This document shows, piece by piece, positions 48,029-59,176 of a stretch of 64,000 nt of DNA. A program made the translations under genes and the position numbers. The stretch covers positions 46,814,515 to 46,878,514 of the forward strand of contig NC_079514.1 in NCBI RefSeq assembly GCF_000801105.2, in the 5' to 3' direction. Source of the stretch: Raphanus sativus. Its lineage: Eukaryota > Streptophyta > Magnoliopsida > Brassicales > Brassicaceae. The notes under the pieces are model-generated. The model worked only from the letters and a program-made list of their open reading frames with translations, was not told where the DNA came from and ran no database searches. Positions within the stretch are counted from its first letter, which is position 1. Each line of letters begins with the position of its first letter.

Positions 48029-48875
48029 GTGGTTCACGTCAGTGGCACTTCATCCTCTCACTCACTCGGGAGCTTGCATTCACCTCCTTCCACTTCATCT
48101 GTTAAAGTATCAGCTGGGTTGGTAGTGTCACTGATTCCTAAAACAGTGAATGGGGGAGAGTTTGTGCTGGTATTGTTTGCTGTGAGCAGAACATGGAAGA
48201 GAAACACTCTGTTTTCAAGTGCTGCAAGTAGTGGTGGGACTTTGTTGCACACACCACGACTCACCTGCAGGATTGTAGATGCTTTAGTCACTGTTAGAGT
48301 TTGCACAAATTTTATGTGGTAAGAAACAGAAACCTCATCATTAAGTGCAGTAGCTGCAGCTTGTTTGGTGAGATTAAGCATCTCGTTGTTGAGCACCAAA
48401 AAAGTAGCATAATTATTTTCATCGTCCACCAATAATTCAACACGGTAGCTGTTAGGAATGATAAAATGATTGATTAGAGTTGCAAAAGAGTTAGAAATGA
48501 ACACATTAACTTGTACCTAACAACACCGCAGGCATTGCTATCAAGACAGTGGTTGCAAGGAAGATCAGCGGCAGAGTTGTGAAGCTTTATCCCGCACCAA
48601 CTGCAAGAGACATAGTACCATCCATTTATACCTAATACCTCCACAATCCGGGCTTTGCTAATAAAATAAGCTTCCTGTGTGAGTAAGAGTAAACGAATAT
48701 AAAGCATATTGTATCATAGTATGGAAGGTTAAGATAATTTGAACAGTGTTGGAAGTATATTAGGAACCTGAGCGGTAGCATTGGAGAGGAATATGTTGAG
48801 ATTTGGAGTATTCTCTGTAATATTTTTAAGTTAAAATTTGAGTCTGTAAAATATAGTAAATATCTTCGGAAAAAT
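48029..48875 (-). pseudogene. RPA70-like OB-fold/zinc-finger gene fragment
   Basis: Minus-strand exon-like blocks resemble the C-terminal DNA-binding domain of plant replication protein A large subunit. A block ending PNLNIFLSNATAQ (about 48855-48768) is followed across a plausible intron by EAYFISKARIVEVLGINGWY with the four-cysteine zinc ribbon CSWC...CNHC (48683-48535), then after another intron YRVELLVDDENNYATFLVLN and LTKQAA (48448-48330), and finally a degraded tail. The N-terminal DNA-binding domains are missing because element B begins at 48875. RPA-like genes are typical Helitron cargo in plants; it is probably a broken Helitron-borne copy. Confidence 0.7.
48801..48874. repeat. Paralogous empty site of the Helitron at 39643
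   Basis: These 74 bases match the left flank 39621-39642 joined to the right flank 41041-41092, with no mismatch seen by eye. The only difference is the absence of the 1,398-bp Helitron. On the minus strand the same bases encode part of the RPA-like fragment (..NITENTPNLNIFL). Confidence 0.93.
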
Positions 48876-51655
48876 CATATATATAATGCCACATTTTTCT
48901 CTCTTTAGAGAGCATCCACGTCAGATTCCTTTCAATGCCTGTGGGTCCCACGTGGTCGGTTTAGTTGGTCTGATTCGTTGATTGATCTGATTGTTGTCGG
49001 TTTGGTTTACATTTTTGGGTTGGGCTTCTGTGTTTTGTTTTTGTGATTGAGGTAAGAGAATATGTCACAAAATCAATAACGATGGACCTCCGTATGAGGA
49101 TGACGTTTTGGGTCTGGGGCGTTTTAATTTTTGTAGGCTAGGACATCATCTTTTCCTTCTTCCATTGTGGAAGTCGCCGCCTTCGTTGCTCTTACTATGC
49201 AAAGCACACCATTTTCATCTCTTTGCCTTCCCCGACCTTCAATGTATTCTTAAATTCGATAATAAGTGTTGTACTAATTACAAGAAAATCTATAACGTTT
49301 CGGTATTCTTCGTCTGTTGATTTCGTATTCTATAAATAGGAGATGGTTGAGGCTGTGATGATCGCTCGCAATCACTCTCAGTTCAAATTTGTTCTTTCAG
49401 CTTCCAAAGAATCTCAGAAAGATGTCTTCCTTGGCGGAGACATGGTCAGCAAGAACAGGTTGGTAGATTCGCACCTTTGCTTTCAGTTTCTTTCCTCTGC
49501 ACATTATTTCAGATAAATATCCAGATTTTCTGATTATGGATTGTACAGGAGTGTGGCAAAATTCCTGAGAAGCCGTTTCTGGAGCAGAGAGAGAAATGTG
49601 CAGAGGACGAACTCAGAAGGAAAGCGCAAGACTTTGATATGTCACATCTGGTTTCTCCGTTTGGTTCATCTTTGTGGGATTTATGGGTTTTCAAGTTCTG
49701 GAAACTCTCTGAATTGATTTGATATTGGCAGTAAAGTGTTCTAGGTAAATATCTTTGCCAAGGCTGATGACTTTCAGAATCAGGCTCACTCTCATGAAGA
49801 TTATGCAAGGAATTTTAATTCTTGCATAATTAAATATTTTGTTTAATATTGCCAGAAAGTTTTAGTTCTTTTTTTTGTTTAAGTTTTAGTTCTTTGATTT
49901 CGTCTTAATGTGAATATTTTTAAGTGCAGCTTATGTCGATTATGATTGATTGAATAATCTAATTTTGCATATCTTTATTGTGATACCTCATTCGCATTCG
50001 CATACCAGGAGCGTGGTTGTGTACCTATATATCTGGGATGATGCTGCAAAAAAATATAGGGGTCTCACCAACTCAAAGTGACAGGACACAGTCTGTCAGG
50101 GTAGTCACTACTGTCAATCCCAAAATCTTTGGAGGTTTGTGAAATTTAAACTCATACATCGTTTTGAGCATGATTTGTCATTTGATATTTTTTACTAATT
50201 TAATATTGGTCCACCATATGTTCTTCGGAACACTCTTCATTCCGCAGGCAACCTATACCTCAACTCAACGCCAGCGACGAAATTTTATTTCGACCCTGAG
50301 CTTCAAGCAATCGCAGAGTTTACAGAGAGGTATCAACTCATCTGGTGTTCCGGTTGATCTATTGTGATGTATCAACTCATCTGGTGTTTGCTTAAACTTG
50401 CCTACAACTGAAGATGAATGGTGGTGGGGGCGAAGAACTCCCACAATGTTTTCAAGACCTAGCTGGGAAAGATTTTGTCTTCCAGATACGTGTGACACCT
50501 TCAATTTTACCCCAAACCACCGTACTTTCACTGTCTCTGCGATCCTAGACGATATCTCCCAGAGGTATTATATTTACTTTTTTACAATGTTACAAACCAT
50601 CTCTGAAACACACAAATTAAACTGTTTGGCAGATTTCGAGACCAGTGAAAATCAATTTTTCCAGTTGAAGGTGGCGAACAATCAGGATCTGCCAGCAGAA
50701 AGGCTACAGCTGAAGTGAATGAACCAAATCCACTCGCTTGTGGAGTTGAGGAGAGTAGCTGTAAACGCTCCAACGCCCCCGTGAGTGAAGCTTAAAATCT
50801 GCCACAACGTCAACCTTCGTTTCCTTCATTTTCCTAGAGTGAAGACATTTCCCTGCTGTTTTCTGCATTTTCTATTTTAGACTTTGGACTTAATTTCATA
50901 TTTCAAGGGTTTTGTATTGTTGGTTTTAATTATTATCAAAATGGGTTGACGAAATATTTCGTGTTGTTGGTAACCTATTTTACAACTTTACATTTTCATA
51001 TTCATTCATCTCCTAAAGAATCGTCGAAAAAAATTACGCATGCGAAGACATTTTTTTAAAAATATTACGTCCACACGAAACATGAATTAGTGGATAATCA
51101 AAATGATAAACTTACCAAAGTTAGTCAACATTTTCCTGCAAATTTAATCAACACAGCTACGTCCACACGAACTCATTTTGAAAAAACACAAGCGTGTGGT
51201 GGACACACTTTGGTTGCCCAGAAAATTGGAAAATTATTTGTTCAGTGCCACAACCCATACCCAATGACTTATGACTCTCCCATATTCTGATTTTGATTAT
51301 TTTAAAGTAGAAACTTACATTTCATATTTGGACCAACATAGCTAAAGATCTAAAGCAACTTGAATCTTTGTTTAAGAACAATTTTAAAGTCTGCTCCATT
51401 GAGAGATCTTACCGAGTGCTGCAGATGATGAGCATCTTCACAAAAATCAAAAGCGTTTCCCAATTACATTTCCATATAAAAGATTTTCACACATTAAAAT
51501 TGTCAACTAATATGAACTTTCAAACTTCTTCACCCATCTTCTTTTTATAAACCTCTTCACTCTTCCTCTTCTACACTCCACCACCATCAACATTTTCACA
51601 ACACAGCCACAAGTATATCTAAAATCCCCGCGCTTGCGCGGGGCTCCGCCCCTAG
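48875..51655 (+). mobile_element. Helitron element B with RPA-like cargo
   Basis: 5' end TCATATATATAATGCC after A. The 3' hairpin CCCCGCGC-TTGC-GCGGGG approximates the stem, followed by CTCCGCCC-adjacent CTAG (51652-51655) and T. Length 2,781 bp. The first about 130 bases are alignable with element A at 41093 (ATAATGCCACA, CACGTCAG, GTGGG(A/T)CCCACG). It carries the plus-strand RPA-like pseudogene at 49422-50794. Confidence 0.75.
49422..50794 (+). pseudogene. RPA1-like (OB-fold) pseudogene within Helitron B
   Basis: Starts MSSLAETWSARTG at 49422 before a donor. Recognisable OB-fold RPA pieces follow: VVVYLYIWDDAAKKYRGLT (about 50011-50067), a frame change, then VVTTVNPKIFGG ending at a donor near 50134, and NLYLNSTPATKFYFDPELQ (about 50248-50306). 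Later GKDFVFQIRVTP is followed one base out of frame by FNFTPNHRTFTVSAI (50465-50550), and a C-terminal tail with KRSNAPVSEA ends at 50794. At least two frameshifts make it non-functional. RPA-like single-strand-binding proteins are common passengers of plant Helitrons. Confidence 0.7.
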
Positions 51656-52723
51656 TATTATATATAGTTTTTTTTTTGAACACCGTATTATATATAGTTT
51701 AATAGATTATTTTCCACGCCTTCCGTTGATTGATTATAAATAATTGAATGAAAAGAATACATTCCAACAAAAAACTCTACAATAATAAACAATCCAGTGT
51801 TTTGTTTTGGAAAAATCTCATAAATAAAAATAATGTTTTGCCAAAAGTACTAAAGTAAAAAAGTCTTTGTGGAATTTTTTTAAAATTCACTGACTAATGA
51901 TTCATTAATTATTATACATTATAAGATCCGAAGTACAAATCTTAGAAAATACAAATTATGCAAATTATAGAAGAAATAATTACTTGAGATCTTCAATATG
52001 ATACAATGTGTACCACCAAACATGGTCTCATAAAAATAAAATAGCTCAAATAGTACAGTGAAACGTGAATTCTCATAAAAATGTAAAATTATGTATTGTG
52101 AATTCGTCTATGCAATATTTATCATAGTTTACAATAATATAATTAATTAGAAGTTAAAATCTTTAAAATATCAAAATATTAAACTATCCAAAACTATAAC
52201 GCTAACTACTGAATCCTAAATCGAAACAAAAATATTTAAATTGTTGTATATTATTTATATATATTTTAGAAAATCTGTAAAATAGAAAAAAATCATTTAC
52301 TTAAAAAAAACATGTAGGTATAAATAAGGATACATTTATTAGTTTATCTTTCAATATATAGTATTTTTACTTGAAAGTATTTCTCTTTTATATTTGTCAA
52401 AGTAAAATTTATTTTTAAGTTAAAATACAATTCCGAAATACTAAAAGAAAACAAATCTGCAATACTGTATAAAAAGCCTAGCCCGATTTAAAGATGGGCC
52501 TAACCTCAAATTAACAGAAGAAGTCACCTACTCTTGTCTCTCTCTCTCTCTCCTCTTGTCTCTCTGTAAAGAGAAGAGCTTTAGGGGTTCACTTCAGATC
52601 TGTCCGTCTTCTCAATTACTCCGTCGTCGCAGGTAAATTCTCCGATCGCAAACCCTAATTTATTCCAAGACTCACCCTTTAATCTTGATCTCGCTTTGAA
52701 ATCGATTTGTTGATGTTGTAGTG
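51656..52723. other. AT-rich spacer and SCL30 promoter/leader
   Basis: No gene to about 52460. GTATTATATATAGTTT occurs twice at 51655-51705. A TATA box (TATAAAAAG, 52468-52476), a GGGCC-containing element and a CT run (52537-52552) precede the SCL30 leader. A probable 5' UTR intron runs from the GTAAAT donor at 52633 to the acceptor TTGTAG at 52720, three bases before the start codon. Confidence 0.6.
52468..52476 (+). promoter_or_regulatory. TATA box of SCL30
   Basis: TATAAAAAG with AGCCTAGCCC and ATGGGCCTAA motifs just downstream, the latter resembling site II-type promoter elements of housekeeping genes. Confidence 0.5.
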
Positions 52724-54886
52724 ATGAGTAGGAGATACAGTCCGCCTTATTACAGTCCTCCGAGGAGAGGATACGGTGGTCGTGGCAGAAGCCCTCCTCC
52801 TCCTCCGCGACGTGGATACGGTGGTGGTGGTGGTGGTGGTGGACGTAAGGGATCTAGCCATGGAAGTCTCTTGGTTCGAAACATTCCTCTCGATTGCAGG
52901 TTTCTTCTTTTTTTATCTTTTGTTTTAAAGATTAGATTTTTTTTGAGAGACTTTTCTTGATTTTTGTTTGTTTTGGATTATTTTTTTGTGTAGACCAGAA
53001 GAGCTTCGTGTTCCCTTTGAGAGGTTTGGTCCTGTGAGGGATGTCTATATCCCCAGAGACTATTACTCAGGGTGAGCCTTGTCTCTTCTCTATGTTACTA
53101 TTTTTGTTGATGCAAGTGATAGTGAAGTGTAGCTTTGATTTGTTAATCTTTGTAGATAGACTAGTTATTTGCTGATCATTAGTATATGATTCTTCCTTAG
53201 TTATTAAATTTGCTTTGTGCTGTAAGATTTAAGTCATTTTTATTTTTGAGTGATAGAACAAATATTGTGTGCATATCAAGGTGTGCACAAACTGAGCTAC
53301 AATGCAGATGAGATACATTTTTTTTCTCCTCACTCTTATTTGATTTAACTAAGTTATCGAGGTGAGTAGAGAAGAGACCCTTTTCGTTGAAGTTTTCTGT
53401 TTTTGGATTGCTTTTTTTTTTGTTTGTCATAGTGAATTAAATGTTGGACTGATTTCCCCAGGGGGTATGGCTTGAAGTTAAAAACAAGACCAAGCCCCAC
53501 ATTTGATGAAGCCCTCGTCAAAAATAATGCTTTAGCTTATTGGTCCCAAAAGGACATTAAGGGTCAAGTAGTGAAGAATGTTTTGTTTGGAAATGAAGTA
53601 TGTTCTGTTGAAGCTGTATTAAGTGAAGCCTTTTCCTTATCAAGAGAAGTAGAGAAACTTAACTTTGGGATCAATCAAGTAGTACTTAATTTTACAAGAT
53701 ATCTCCTCCGTCTTTTGGGAGTTACTGTGCTTGTGAAGTGTGTTAAGAAAAAGACCAGCTTTTGAGAGTATATGTAGAGCTCTGCTTTTCATAGAAGTTC
53801 TCTGAAGCTGAGGTATTTGCGAAAGGTATACAGTTTAGTGGTTTGCACATAGGGTGGTTTTGCTGGTAAAGCTTGTTGTGTTATGTGCTTTTGTTATCAG
53901 CCATCAACCAGCTGGAACGATAAGCTTACAATGGTTCATGCAGGGAACCTCGGGGGTTTGCTTTTGTGGAGTTTGTCGATGCATATGATGCTGGGGAGGC
54001 TCAAAGAAGCATGAACAGAAGAGTATTTGGTGGAAGAGAGATAACCGTGGTTGTTGCTTCAGAGTCCAGGAAAAGACCTGAGGAGATGCGTGTGAAGACT
54101 AGGACTCGTAGCAGGTATGATAAAGTAAACAAGTGATCAAGTTTATTGTATATACCAAGAACTAATCATAATGATTTGTCTCTCAACTTTTCAGGGAACC
54201 TTCTGGCTCTAGAGGTCGTTCTCATGGTTAGTTATTTTTTCTCTCTACCTGATATGTGTTTCAATAGCAAGGTTCCAACGTCTATGAGAATCTATCTAGA
54301 CTGTGACGCACTTGTCTATGTTTCAGGACGGTCTCGTTCACGTTCAATCTCTAGATCACGCTCTCCCCGTCGTCCATCGGATTCTAGAAGCAGACGCCGA
54401 TCAAGGTATAGTAACACGTTTCATAATTTTTATTACCTTTTTTAGATCATTTACAAGTCAATATGAGTTAAAACATGATGGTGTAACAGGTCTTACTCAC
54501 CTGCACCTAGAAGAAGAGGAGCAGACTATTCAGCATCGCCAAGGAGAAGACAAGAGGAACGTCCACGATCACCATTAAGAAGTCCTCCTCGAGGAGAAGG
54601 AGATGCAAAATACAGTCGCAGGTCTTATTCCCCTGGCTATGAAGGTGCTGCTGCTGCTGAAGACCGAGACACAAATGGAGACAATGAGACTAGAGAGTGA
54701 GCTTATTTTTTTATTGCTCTTGGGGATTGACTGTGTCTGATTTTCTTGTTTGGGACATTGATTGGTGTTTTTTTTCTTACCAGGAAACCGGACTATGAAC
54801 CAGAGGAAAGGCGTCGTGGTGGAAGAGAGGTTTCAAGGTCTCCATCAGGATCCAGGTCCAGATCTGTGGAAGCGTCTCCAAGATGA
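52724..54886 (+). CDS. SCL30: SR-type splicing factor SCL30
   Basis: Nuclear SC35-like serine/arginine splicing factor that binds pre-mRNA and helps splice-site selection. Seven coding exons: 52724-52899, 52994-53071, 53944-54114, 54195-54226, 54327-54405, 54490-54696, 54784-54886, all GT-AG and in phase, giving 281 residues. The N-terminal extension is rich in Arg, Tyr, Pro and Gly (SPPPPPRRGYGGGG), typical of the plant SCL subfamily. One RRM spans about 47-125 with RNP2 LLVRNI and RNP1 RGFAFVEF. The C-terminal RS domain (SRSRSISRSRSPRR onward) runs to SVEASPR. Intron 2 (872 bp) splits the RRM and is long compared with the others, the place where plant SR genes commonly have alternative splicing. 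Position fits At3g55460. Confidence 0.94.
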
Positions 54887-55672
54887 AACTTGTGTTGAAG
54901 AAAGATTCTCTTTCTCAGAACAAAACTTTGTGCAACTCTCGCTCTATGGTGTTTCTTTGTTTCTATAGTAGTGAACTCTCTGTGTGCTCAAGAAACTCCT
55001 TTACTCTGGCTTGTTAAAAAGATTCATCTCGTCATGTGATGATTTTTAATATCATTCTCAGTTTGTTTTTTTTCTTTTTTAATATTTGTATGAAGTCTTA
55101 TATTCCTATGAATCTCCATTTGATGAAGTCAAGGTTGACGACAATATATTTTATTTAAGCAGCCTTGGGAACTAATTAAAAAGAACATCTAGTAGTAGAA
55201 GCCATATATGACATTTTTGATGTTTCCTTGGTCTATTATGGACTAAAGTCCAAGACTTTTGGTTATTCTCTGGTTGGTTTGCATTAAATTCTCAAGAAGC
55301 CAATCATCATACGTTAAACAGGTACTAGAACCGGTGGGGTAATATGGTCATCTAGTTTGGTTGACCAGACCAGAAAGATAACCTAGGTTTTGTGGTCTTC
55401 ACTACATAAGATGGTTTGGCTGGGTCCAAGTCCTGAAACCACGACGCGGGTTGTGTTTGAAAAAACAAAAATAGGAAGATAAATACAAGTAGTAGTAAAT
55501 TACATAGGTAAAAAGGAGACAAGGTCTGCGTTTCTTCTTGCTTTTCTGTATTTAAGGACTCTCTCTGACACGACAACTTTCTCATTATTGATCTTCTTCT
55601 TTCTTCTTCGTTTAAGAAACATCAAACAAACCCAAAACTTCTAGTAAGGACTCTTCCGAGATAGATATATAG
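54887..55672. other. SCL30 3' region and C2-gene promoter
   Basis: No gene is seen. The first 200 bases are probable SCL30 3' UTR; the rest is the upstream region of the C2-domain gene, ending in a TCTTC-rich leader. Confidence 0.55.
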
Positions 55673-57100
55673 ATGGCTGTGGGAATTCTTGAGGTTAACC
55701 TGATCAGTGGCAAAGGTCTCAAACGATCTGATTTTCTTGGTAAAATTACTAGTTTCTCTCTTCTCTCAGATTTGCTACCCTTTTTTTTTTATCAACATTT
55801 GCTACCCTTTTCAATTGTAAAAACCTTTTTTTTTTTCTTGGCTTGTAATTTGACATGGTTTGATTTTAATGCTGTTTAGGTAAGATAGATCCTTATGTTG
55901 AGATCCAATACAAAGGACAAACTCGCAAAAGCAGCGTTGTAAAAGGTATCATTAACTTACTAATTACAATATTCTCTCAGTATCCTCCACATCTCATTCA
56001 TAGTTTTACTGACGTTTTTAGTTTGACTTGTATTGTTTCATTGTCCAGACTAGCTAGTTCTCCATTATTGTCATTAATCATCATTTTTATAGAAAATATT
56101 GGGGCATCGAAATGTCAGAAATAAAGTAACTGTTAATGTCTTTTCTTCGAGAAAAAGATTCTCACGTGGTATAGTTAATTATAAACTCCCACATGCTGGT
56201 GATTTGGTGAATTAATAATGGTTGTAGTTGTTTTTCAAATATAAGGGGGGATCTTCATTCATGGGTTCTTCTCAGAGAGTATTTCACAATTAAAAATGCA
56301 TGTGTTAAATTATGGTTTTACGTTATGATCATGCACGTGTTAATATTATTAGCTTACAAAAATGCATTAATTATACACTCATTATCGTTTTACGTTATCA
56401 TAATGGAATATGTAAAATTATAACTTACAAAATGAAATCTATATGATGTAAATTGCAAGTTTTCTTTAGCTCACATAACCATAATTAATCAATACAATAT
56501 CCCATACATATAGACCTTCAGAATTCCATTTTACAGGATAAATTACTAACGACTTTATTGAAATTTGTGTTATTTTAATGAAAAAGATGGAGGTAGGAAC
56601 CCGACATGGAATGAGAAACTGAAATGGAGAGTAGAATTTCCTGGCTCCGGCACCGACTACAAACTCATCTTCAAAGTCATGGACCATGATACTTTCTCCG
56701 CCGACGATTTTATCGGTGAAGCTACGTAAGTATCATATATACATACACATTAAATTTTCCCTATGTACTTGCTTGTAAGTATACACAATAATGTGTACGA
56801 TAAAAAATGAACAAACAGGGTATACGTGAAAGAGCTACTTCAAATGGGAGTAGAGAACGGCAAGATGGAGCTAAGACCGACCAAGTACAACGTTGTTGAC
56901 TCTGATCTGTCCTTTGTCGGAGAGATTAACATTGGACTTTCTTACTCTGTTCTGGTACTTTTTTCCTTTTTCTTTATTTACTGTTTTACTCTTTTCTCCT
57001 CAGTAATTTTATTAACCTTCTTATTTTTACTGACAATCTTCAGCAAGAAAAGGTAATGGAAGGAGAAGAGTTTGGTGGTTGGAAGCATAGCCAGTTTTAA
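55673..57100 (+). CDS. Small C2-domain protein, At3g55470-like
   Basis: Single-C2-domain protein expected to bind phospholipid membranes in response to calcium. Five exons: 55673-55739, 55880-55945, 56587-56725, 56819-56954, 57044-57100, giving 154 residues. The whole protein is essentially one C2 domain: GILEVNLISGKGLKRSDFLGK with Asp20 and Asp26 in the first calcium loop, then the strand with NPTWNE, then MDHDTFSADDFIG with Asp77, Asp79 and Asp84/85 in the third loop. The five acidic positions usual for calcium binding are thus present. No signal peptide or membrane anchor. A short charged tail (EKVMEGEEFGGWKHSQF) ends the protein. Family members include rice FIERG-type elicitor-responsive proteins; the exact role is unknown. 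Confidence 0.92.
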
Positions 57101-57307
57101 TAAGTCTCATTTCATCTATTGTTTGAAGTATCCATATTCGTGTATTGTATCTCATTGTATTTATAATTATTATTTTACAAACATGTATCAAAATAAAATG
57201 TTATAAAAGCGTTTGGTGACATATTAAATTCACATACTGGTGATATAAACAACATTCTATGCTGATCAGCTGGTTGAAGGAGTCGGCTCAAAAAAAAAAA
57301 AGACAAA

Positions 57308-58003
57308 ATTTGGGTTCACCCCCTATAGTGAACTTTAAAATTCACCACTTTCCTAATAACCAATCAAAGTGTCAACTAGATTAATGATTAAAAAATATTA
57401 AATATTTTTTTTCAAAAACCAAAATAATTAAAAAAACAAATTATATCAATTTTAATAATGCTAATGTCACTATATAATCCATAAACTCAAACTCTTACCC
57501 TAAATTCAAATTCTAAACCCTAAATTCTAAATTATAAACCCAAACTCTATACTCTAAACCATAAACCCAAATCCCAGACTCTAAACCCAAACCATAAACC
57601 TTAAATATTTGGATTAATATTGATGTTATTCTTTTAAAATTTAATATTGATGGTATAGGGTTTGGGTTTTGTATTAATATTTTGGGTTTAGAATCTAGGA
57701 TTTGAGTTTAGGATATAGGTTTGAGTTTAGAGTTCAGGTTTTTGGGTTTATGATTTATGGTTTGGGTTTAAGGTTTAAGATTTGGGTTTAAAGTATAGAG
57801 TTTGGGTTTATAATTTAGAATTTAGATTTTAGACATTGGATTTAGGGTATAGAGTTTGATTTTATAGATTAGATAATGACATTAACATTATTAAATATGA
57901 CATTATTTATTTTTTAATTATTTTATTATTAATCTAGTTGGCATTTTAACTAGTTATTAAAGAGGTGATAAATTTAAAAGTTCGTTATAGGGAGTGAACC
58001 CAA
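57308..58003. mobile_element. Long foldback (inverted-repeat) element with telomere-like motifs
   Basis: The left end TTGGGTTCACCCCCTATAG and the right end (inverse) TTGGGTTCACTCCCTATAA start arms of about 300 bp that stay complementary inward, with many AAACCCTAAA/TTTAGGGTTT-like motifs. The whole approximates a palindrome with a small centre near 57620-57655. This is the layout of a MULE-type TIR or foldback MITE. The target duplication could not be fixed because both flanks are A-rich. No coding sequence. Confidence 0.75.
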
Positions 58004-58099
58004 ATGTTGTAAAAAAAAAACTACCAAAGGCCAAGAAAGGGTAATAGAAATTGGTATAAGTTCTAACCGAGTAGATAAAGGAGCTTTGATTATTTGAAT

Positions 58100-58241
58100 C
58101 AAGCCCACTAAGAGTGGGTTGCTTATAAAACTACAGGCCCATCGTATATTCCATGCGTATAGATCATGAACCGGGCTGATTACCCAAAAGCAAGCCCATT
58201 AAGAGTTGGCTGATTATAAAACCCTAAGTCCATCTTATATA
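58100..58241 (+). promoter_or_regulatory. Duplicated promoter-like block without a downstream gene
   Basis: A block of about 50 bases (AAGCCCA(C/T)TAAGAGT(G/T)GG, then TTATAAAAC and CCATC.TATAT) occurs twice, at 58100-58149 and 58191-58241. It carries AAGCCCA and GGCCCA motifs and a telo-box-like AAACCCTAA, the combination found upstream of plant replication and translation genes. TC-rich leader-like sequence follows to about 58320, but no coding frame does. Confidence 0.45.
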
Positions 58242-59176
58242 TTTAGCTTTTCAGTCAGCTCGCTTAGTTCGCCGTCTTCTTCATCGTTATTCTGATTTGT
58301 TTTCTACTGCAAGTCTGCAACTAATTTTTCCTGAAAGTGGATCTAGAATTTTTGTTTTCAAATAATAGTTGTGGGCGATGATTATAAAGAGAGAGGATTG
58401 AGTGGGGAGTATGAACAAAACTCTCATGGGATTGGAGAAAAAATAAACCCTAATCGAAATTGATGGAGAAAATTAGTTTTTAATTTTTTTTCCCTTTTTC
58501 GATTGTTAGGTTTATTTCTTTCTCTATCTCTTACCCTCGATGACGGTCCTTCCAATGTACACTTGATATGAGCCCTTTATATATATATATATATATATAT
58601 TATTTTCATTGTTATTATTGTGGATTTAGTGTTCTTATTAGCACTGATTCTCAACCAAAAAAAAACTTTAAATCCTTTATTTGAATGAAAATGTGGTTAC
58701 CATTCGTATAGACAGCTAAGATCATTAGCTGACCATAGACGAAGATTTAAATGCTATTCTTTGAAGAATTTGTACCAAATACATTTGACGCTACAAATGA
58801 TTATTTGGCTTTGTTAATCACTCAAAACTGGATAAAATTGGAGCCAAAGAGAACCAATTGAGTTTTTACATTGGTTGTAACTTTGTATTAAAGAATCTAC
58901 AGTTTAACATGAAGAGCACATAACTAAGGGTGTTTAGTAAAATAAGGTTGCAACAAGGAGGATCATATTGAAAAGAAAAACACAGTTGAGCTACTATACT
59001 TAAACTGTATATAAGTGAATGATACATTATAGTTTTAATGAAATTTGACATTACAGGCAGGATAAGAGCTGCGGGCTGTTTACTTAACAGCCACTTCAGA
59101 TCACATTAATGAAGAAAAAAAAAACAGAAAATACAAAGTCATAGATCTCACGCTTGATAAAGGAGCTTTTTTCACT

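Larger units (their letters stand above)
57101..59176. other. Intergenic region lacking the expected syntenic genes
   Basis: It contains the long foldback repeat (57308-58003), a duplicated promoter-like block (58100-58241) with a leader-like sequence after it, an (AT)n run near 58581-58600 and the expansin 3' UTR. No coding remnant of the AP-3 beta subunit or GINS PSF3 genes, expected here by recalled Arabidopsis order, was recognised. Confidence 0.55.

Noticed and set aside
50398..50718. 106-residue plus-strand frame in Helitron B
   Set aside because: Mixed frames of the degraded RPA-like pseudogene; not an independent gene.
53472..53765. 97-residue frame inside SCL30 intron 2
   Set aside because: It is intronic and no recognisable protein similarity was seen; noted only as a possible alternative exon.
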